A DNA stretch of 6,575 bases from Thiobacillaceae bacterium (GTDB lineage Bacteria; Pseudomonadota; Gammaproteobacteria; Burkholderiales; Thiobacillaceae): contig JAHENE010000113.1 of NCBI GenBank assembly GCA_024643305.1, forward strand, positions 1 to 6,575, written 5' to 3'. How positions within the stretch are numbered: the first letter of the stretch is position 1; every line of letters begins with the position of its first letter. The notes under the pieces are model-generated. The model saw only the letters and a list, made by a program, of their open reading frames with translations. It was not told where the DNA came from and did not search any database. Below are positions 4,157 through 6,575 of this stretch, in pieces. The position numbers and the translations under genes are program-made.

Positions 4157-5452
4157 TCAGGTTTGTGCTGCGAGATTCATCTTTTCAAGCCGCTGACACA
4201 GCGTACCGATGATCCGGCGTGACAGCGGTGCAGAGTGGCGCATCAACTGTTCAAGCATTTCGGGCGGCAGAACCAGCGCGACGACTTCGGTTTCTGCCTT
4301 GACGGTGGCGGTGCGTTTTTCTTTAAGCAGGTAGGCCATTTCCCCAAACAACTGTCCCTCATTCAGGCTGCCTAGCTTGCGTTCGCTGCCGTTAAGGATT
4401 TTGTAGGCACCGGCAGAGCCTGAATACAGAAAGAATGCATCCAGGCTGTCTTCGCCTTCGTTGATTAGCACTTCGCCAGCCTGGTAGGTGTGGCCGAACT
4501 TTTCCAGCAGGCGATTGGCACGGCCAAATACAAATCCCTCCAGTTTTCCTGCACCTTCACCTGAACCGCCCAGAAACAGTTTTTCCAGGGCTTCCACGTC
4601 TACACGCGTGGCGGCAAAAAGGCATTGCGCCCACAGGTAAAACACCAAGCAGGCGAAATATGCGCCAATGAGAACAAATACAGCGCCGCCCAATGTGCCG
4701 TAAAGCGACTGGTATTTTTCAAGCCGAAAGAAGTGACCAAAAATGGCAAGCAGGCAAAACAGGCTGGCGGCCGCAAGCAGTGCAATGGTTGCGGTGTGGC
4801 GTACAGGCGGCCTGCTGATTGGCAATCGCCAGTAAGCCAAAAACACTAGCAGCCAGACCATGGATAGCATGAAAGCAAAATTCAGCACCTTGAGCAGGCC
4901 TGCCTGAAATCCGCCGATTATTTCAACCTGTGCGAAAAACCCCAGTACGGCCTGTGCCAGCCCCGCCAAGCCCAGCAAACCCAGGCCCACGGGAATGATA
5001 ATCAGCGGCAAGAGCCATGAAACCACGAACTTTCGCTTGGTATCGCTCGGGAAAATAATTTTGAAGGCGGATTGAAGGGCATTGACCAGCCCGCGCGATG
5101 ACAACACCAGTGTCAAAAGCCCCACGCTGCCGGCGGCCAGTTGTGTCTGTTTCGGAAGAAACCCGATTGCGGTCAGAGATTCCAGTTGCAGCTGGTTGTA
5201 TAGCGCTGCAAAAAGCATGGTTGCAGGCACGTAGGTTTCAGCAAGTTTGCCCAGCCATTGCATGCCATAGGAGAGCAAAAGCAGGAGCGGGGTGGCCGAG
5301 AGCATGAAATAGAAGGCTGTCGCCGCCGCATGGTTTTGCAGGCTGTTTTTAACAAACAGGCGCGCCGTGGTGTAGGCCATCTGTAGCAGCCAGTCCAGCT
5401 TGTTGTGCCGTGTGATCATGCCCAGAGTATAAGGAAAATTAGCTCTATGCAT
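4157..5452 (-). CDS. YihY/BrkB-family membrane protein with C-terminal cyclic-nucleotide-binding domain
   Basis: The protein has 431 residues. About 1-285 form a YihY/BrkB (old name RNase BN) inner-membrane domain with roughly six hydrophobic segments (near 43-64, 105-127, 143-173, 190-209, 221-241 and 254-280). Family marks are A-A-A-T-A-F-Y-F-M-L-S-A-T-P-L at about 42-56 and Y-G-T-L-G-G-A-V-F-V-L at 251-261. After a Gly-rich linker near 294-303, residues 311-425 form a Crp-type cyclic-nucleotide-binding domain. Its phosphate-binding cassette reads L-F-G-E-M-A-Y-L-L-K-E-K-R-T-A-T, keeping the Gly-Glu (370-371) and Arg-Thr-Ala (380-382) that contact the ligand, so it may still bind a cyclic nucleotide. 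There is no DNA-binding domain. The ATG at 5452 overlaps the stop of the upstream flavoprotein gene by eight bases, suggesting coupled translation; Met12 is an alternative start. The YihY biochemical function is unsettled, and ligand binding is inferred. Confidence 0.88.
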   Translation of the reverse strand: MHRANFPYTLGMITRHNKLDWLLQMAYTTARLFVKNSLQNHAAATAFYFMLSATPLLLLLSYGMQWLGKLAETYVPATMLFAALYNQLQLESLTAIGFLPKQTQLAAGSVGLLTLVLSSRGLVNALQSAFKIIFPSDTKRKFVVSWLLPLIIIPVGLGLLGLAGLAQAVLGFFAQVEIIGGFQAGLLKVLNFAFMLSMVWLLVFLAYWRLPISRPPVRHTATIALLAAASLFCLLAIFGHFFRLEKYQSLYGTLGGAVFVLIGAYFACLVFYLWAQCLFAATRVDVEALEKLFLGGSGEGAGKLEGFVFGRANRLLEKFGHTYQAGEVLINEGEDSLDAFFLYSGSAGAYKILNGSERKLGSLNEGQLFGEMAYLLKEKRTATVKAETEVVALVLPPEMLEQLMRHSAPLSRRIIGTLCQRLEKMNLAAQT

Positions 5453-6575
5453 GCTGTCCAGCCACCCATCCTGAAGACCATGCCCACTGGAAGTTGTAGC
5501 CGCCGAGCCAGCCGGTCACATCAACCACTTCGCCGATGAAGAACAAGCCGGTCGCTGCGCTGGCTTCCATGGTTTTGGAGGACAGTGCGCGGGTGTCCAC
5601 CCCGCCAAGAGTAACTTCGGCCTTGCCGTAACCCAGCGTGCCAGAGGGCATGAGCGGCCAGTTGTTTAGCAACTGCGCGGCTTGTTCAAGCGTCTTGGCG
5701 GAGAGCTCGGCAAGTGGTCTGGATATGCCATTCATCGCACACCATTCCTGGGCAAATCGGCGGGGCAGGGTGTCGGCCAGCAGGCTGGCCAGCGCGACAT
5801 TTTGTTTGCGATGTTCTTCCAGCCAGGACTCTGCATCATTGTCAGGCAGCAGGTTGAGCGTGATGGGCTGCTTTTTGCCGGCTTTGTATTCCTGCATTTG
5901 CCAGTAGCTTGATATCTGCAAAATGGCTGGGCCAGACATGCCGCGGTGCGTAATCAGCGCTTGCTCTCGAAAAGACGGCGATTGCTTGCCGCAGGTTGAA
6001 ATGGTGTCGAATGAAAGACCGGCCAAGGGCTTGAGCGTGTCCAGAGATTCGGGCGGCAACGCCAGCGGAACCAGTGCGGGTTTGGGCGGCACCACCGGCA
6101 GCTTGAACTGCTCGGCAACCTGATACCCGAACGGAGTGGCGCCCAGTGCCGGGGCGGCCAGCCCGCCGCTGGCGATGACCAGAGAGGCGCAACGGAATTT
6201 GCCTTGGCTGGCCTGCAATTCAAAACGGGATTCGCCTTCGCTTCGCTGCGATATTTTTTCCACGATGCATGGCTGTGCCCACTTCACGCCGCCTTTGTCG
6301 CATTCGCCTTTCAGCAGGGCAATGATGTCCTGCGCGCTGTCGTTACAAAACAGCTGGCCTAGGGTTTTCTCGTGGTAGCGGATGCCATGGCTTTCCACCA
6401 GCTTGATGAAATCATTCTGGCTGTATTGGGCTAGCGCCGAGCGGCAGAAGTGCGGGTTTTGCGACAGGAAATTTTCCGGCCCGGCATTGCGGTTGGTGAA
6501 ATTGCAGCGGCCGCCGCCGGAAATGCGGATGCGCTCGCCAACCTTGGCTGCGTGGTCGATCAGCAGCACGCTGCG
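5445..6575 (-). CDS. YhiN/HI0933-family FAD-dependent oxidoreductase, N-terminus cut by right edge
   Basis: The frame is open from the right edge to the TAG at 5447-5445, leaving 377 residues. It enters as RSVLLIDHAAKVGERIRIS, so the GTG at 6569 is an internal valine, and the start with the Gly-x-Gly-x-x-Gly FAD loop (some 25-30 residues) lies outside. HI0933-family marks are clear: G-E-R-I-R-I-S-G-G-G-R-C-N-F-T-N at 13-28, L-G-Q-L-F-C near 72-77, S-G-G-L-A-A-P near 136-142, T-H-R-G-M-S-G-P-A-I-L-Q-I-S at about 209-222, and the C-terminal FAD motif G-L-F-F-I-G-E-V-V-D-V-x-G-W-L-G-G-Y-N-F-Q at about 343-363. The family is flavoproteins of mostly unknown substrate; one relative, BaiN, acts in bile-acid dehydroxylation in gut clostridia, which should not be carried over here. 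It overlaps the downstream YihY-CNBD gene by eight bases, so the two probably form an operon. Confidence 0.92.
   Translation of the reverse strand, partial: RSVLLIDHAAKVGERIRISGGGRCNFTNRNAGPENFLSQNPHFCRSALAQYSQNDFIKLVESHGIRYHEKTLGQLFCNDSAQDIIALLKGECDKGGVKWAQPCIVEKISQRSEGESRFELQASQGKFRCASLVIASGGLAAPALGATPFGYQVAEQFKLPVVPPKPALVPLALPPESLDTLKPLAGLSFDTISTCGKQSPSFREQALITHRGMSGPAILQISSYWQMQEYKAGKKQPITLNLLPDNDAESWLEEHRKQNVALASLLADTLPRRFAQEWCAMNGISRPLAELSAKTLEQAAQLLNNWPLMPSGTLGYGKAEVTLGGVDTRALSSKTMEASAATGLFFIGEVVDVTGWLGGYNFQWAWSSGWVAGQHA

Noticed and set aside
4151..4178. GAATC...GATTC as a terminator between the convergent coiled-coil and YihY-CNBD genes
   Set aside because: The arms are only about five bases, there is no T-tract, and it lies partly within the YihY-CNBD coding end.

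Overview
The window looks like a chromosomal segment from a betaproteobacterium, probably of the Nitrosomonadales/Gallionellaceae/Methylophilaceae type. The best evidence is an earP gene followed by an efp gene whose product has arginine at position 32. That pairing marks the rhamnosylated EF-P branch, found in many beta- and some gammaproteobacteria. GC content looks moderate, codon use looks uniform, and I see no insertion sequence, integrase, tRNA, rRNA or CRISPR array. I read this as core genome rather than a mobile island.

Layout. Positions 1-269 (minus) hold the N-terminal part of a tetratricopeptide-repeat protein that runs off the left edge. Divergent from it, 423-1142 (plus) encodes a membrane-anchored AsmA-like envelope protein, followed by a 60-residue, two-helix PLDc_N-type membrane protein (1243-1425). 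A bidirectional terminator at 1477-1502 separates these from a convergent CspA-type cold-shock gene (1517-1720, minus). Upstream of csp lies a 289-base gene-free stretch with two inverted repeats and candidate promoters. Then come earP (2010-3143) and efp (3207-3767), closed by a strong terminator at 3785-3812. Next is an 87-residue coiled-coil protein (3889-4152, plus). Converging on it is a minus-strand pair: a YhiN/HI0933-type flavoprotein (5445-6575, N-terminus cut by the right edge) and a YihY/BrkB-type membrane protein carrying a C-terminal cyclic-nucleotide-binding domain (4157-5452). The last two overlap by 8 bases.

How the genes relate. EarP transfers rhamnose from dTDP-rhamnose to Arg32 of EF-P, which then rescues ribosomes stalled on polyproline; the adjacent, co-oriented pair is a complete modifier-substrate module except for the dTDP-rhamnose pathway, which is not here. 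The AsmA-like protein, the PLDc_N peptide and the YihY-CNBD protein are all envelope proteins. No shared function can be shown from sequence alone.

I found no clearly new multi-gene system. The points most worth a second look are the start region of earP (no Shine-Dalgarno, with a three-codon ORF ending in proline whose stop overlaps the earP start), the two mutually exclusive hairpins in front of efp, the YihY-CNBD fusion, and the structured region upstream of csp.
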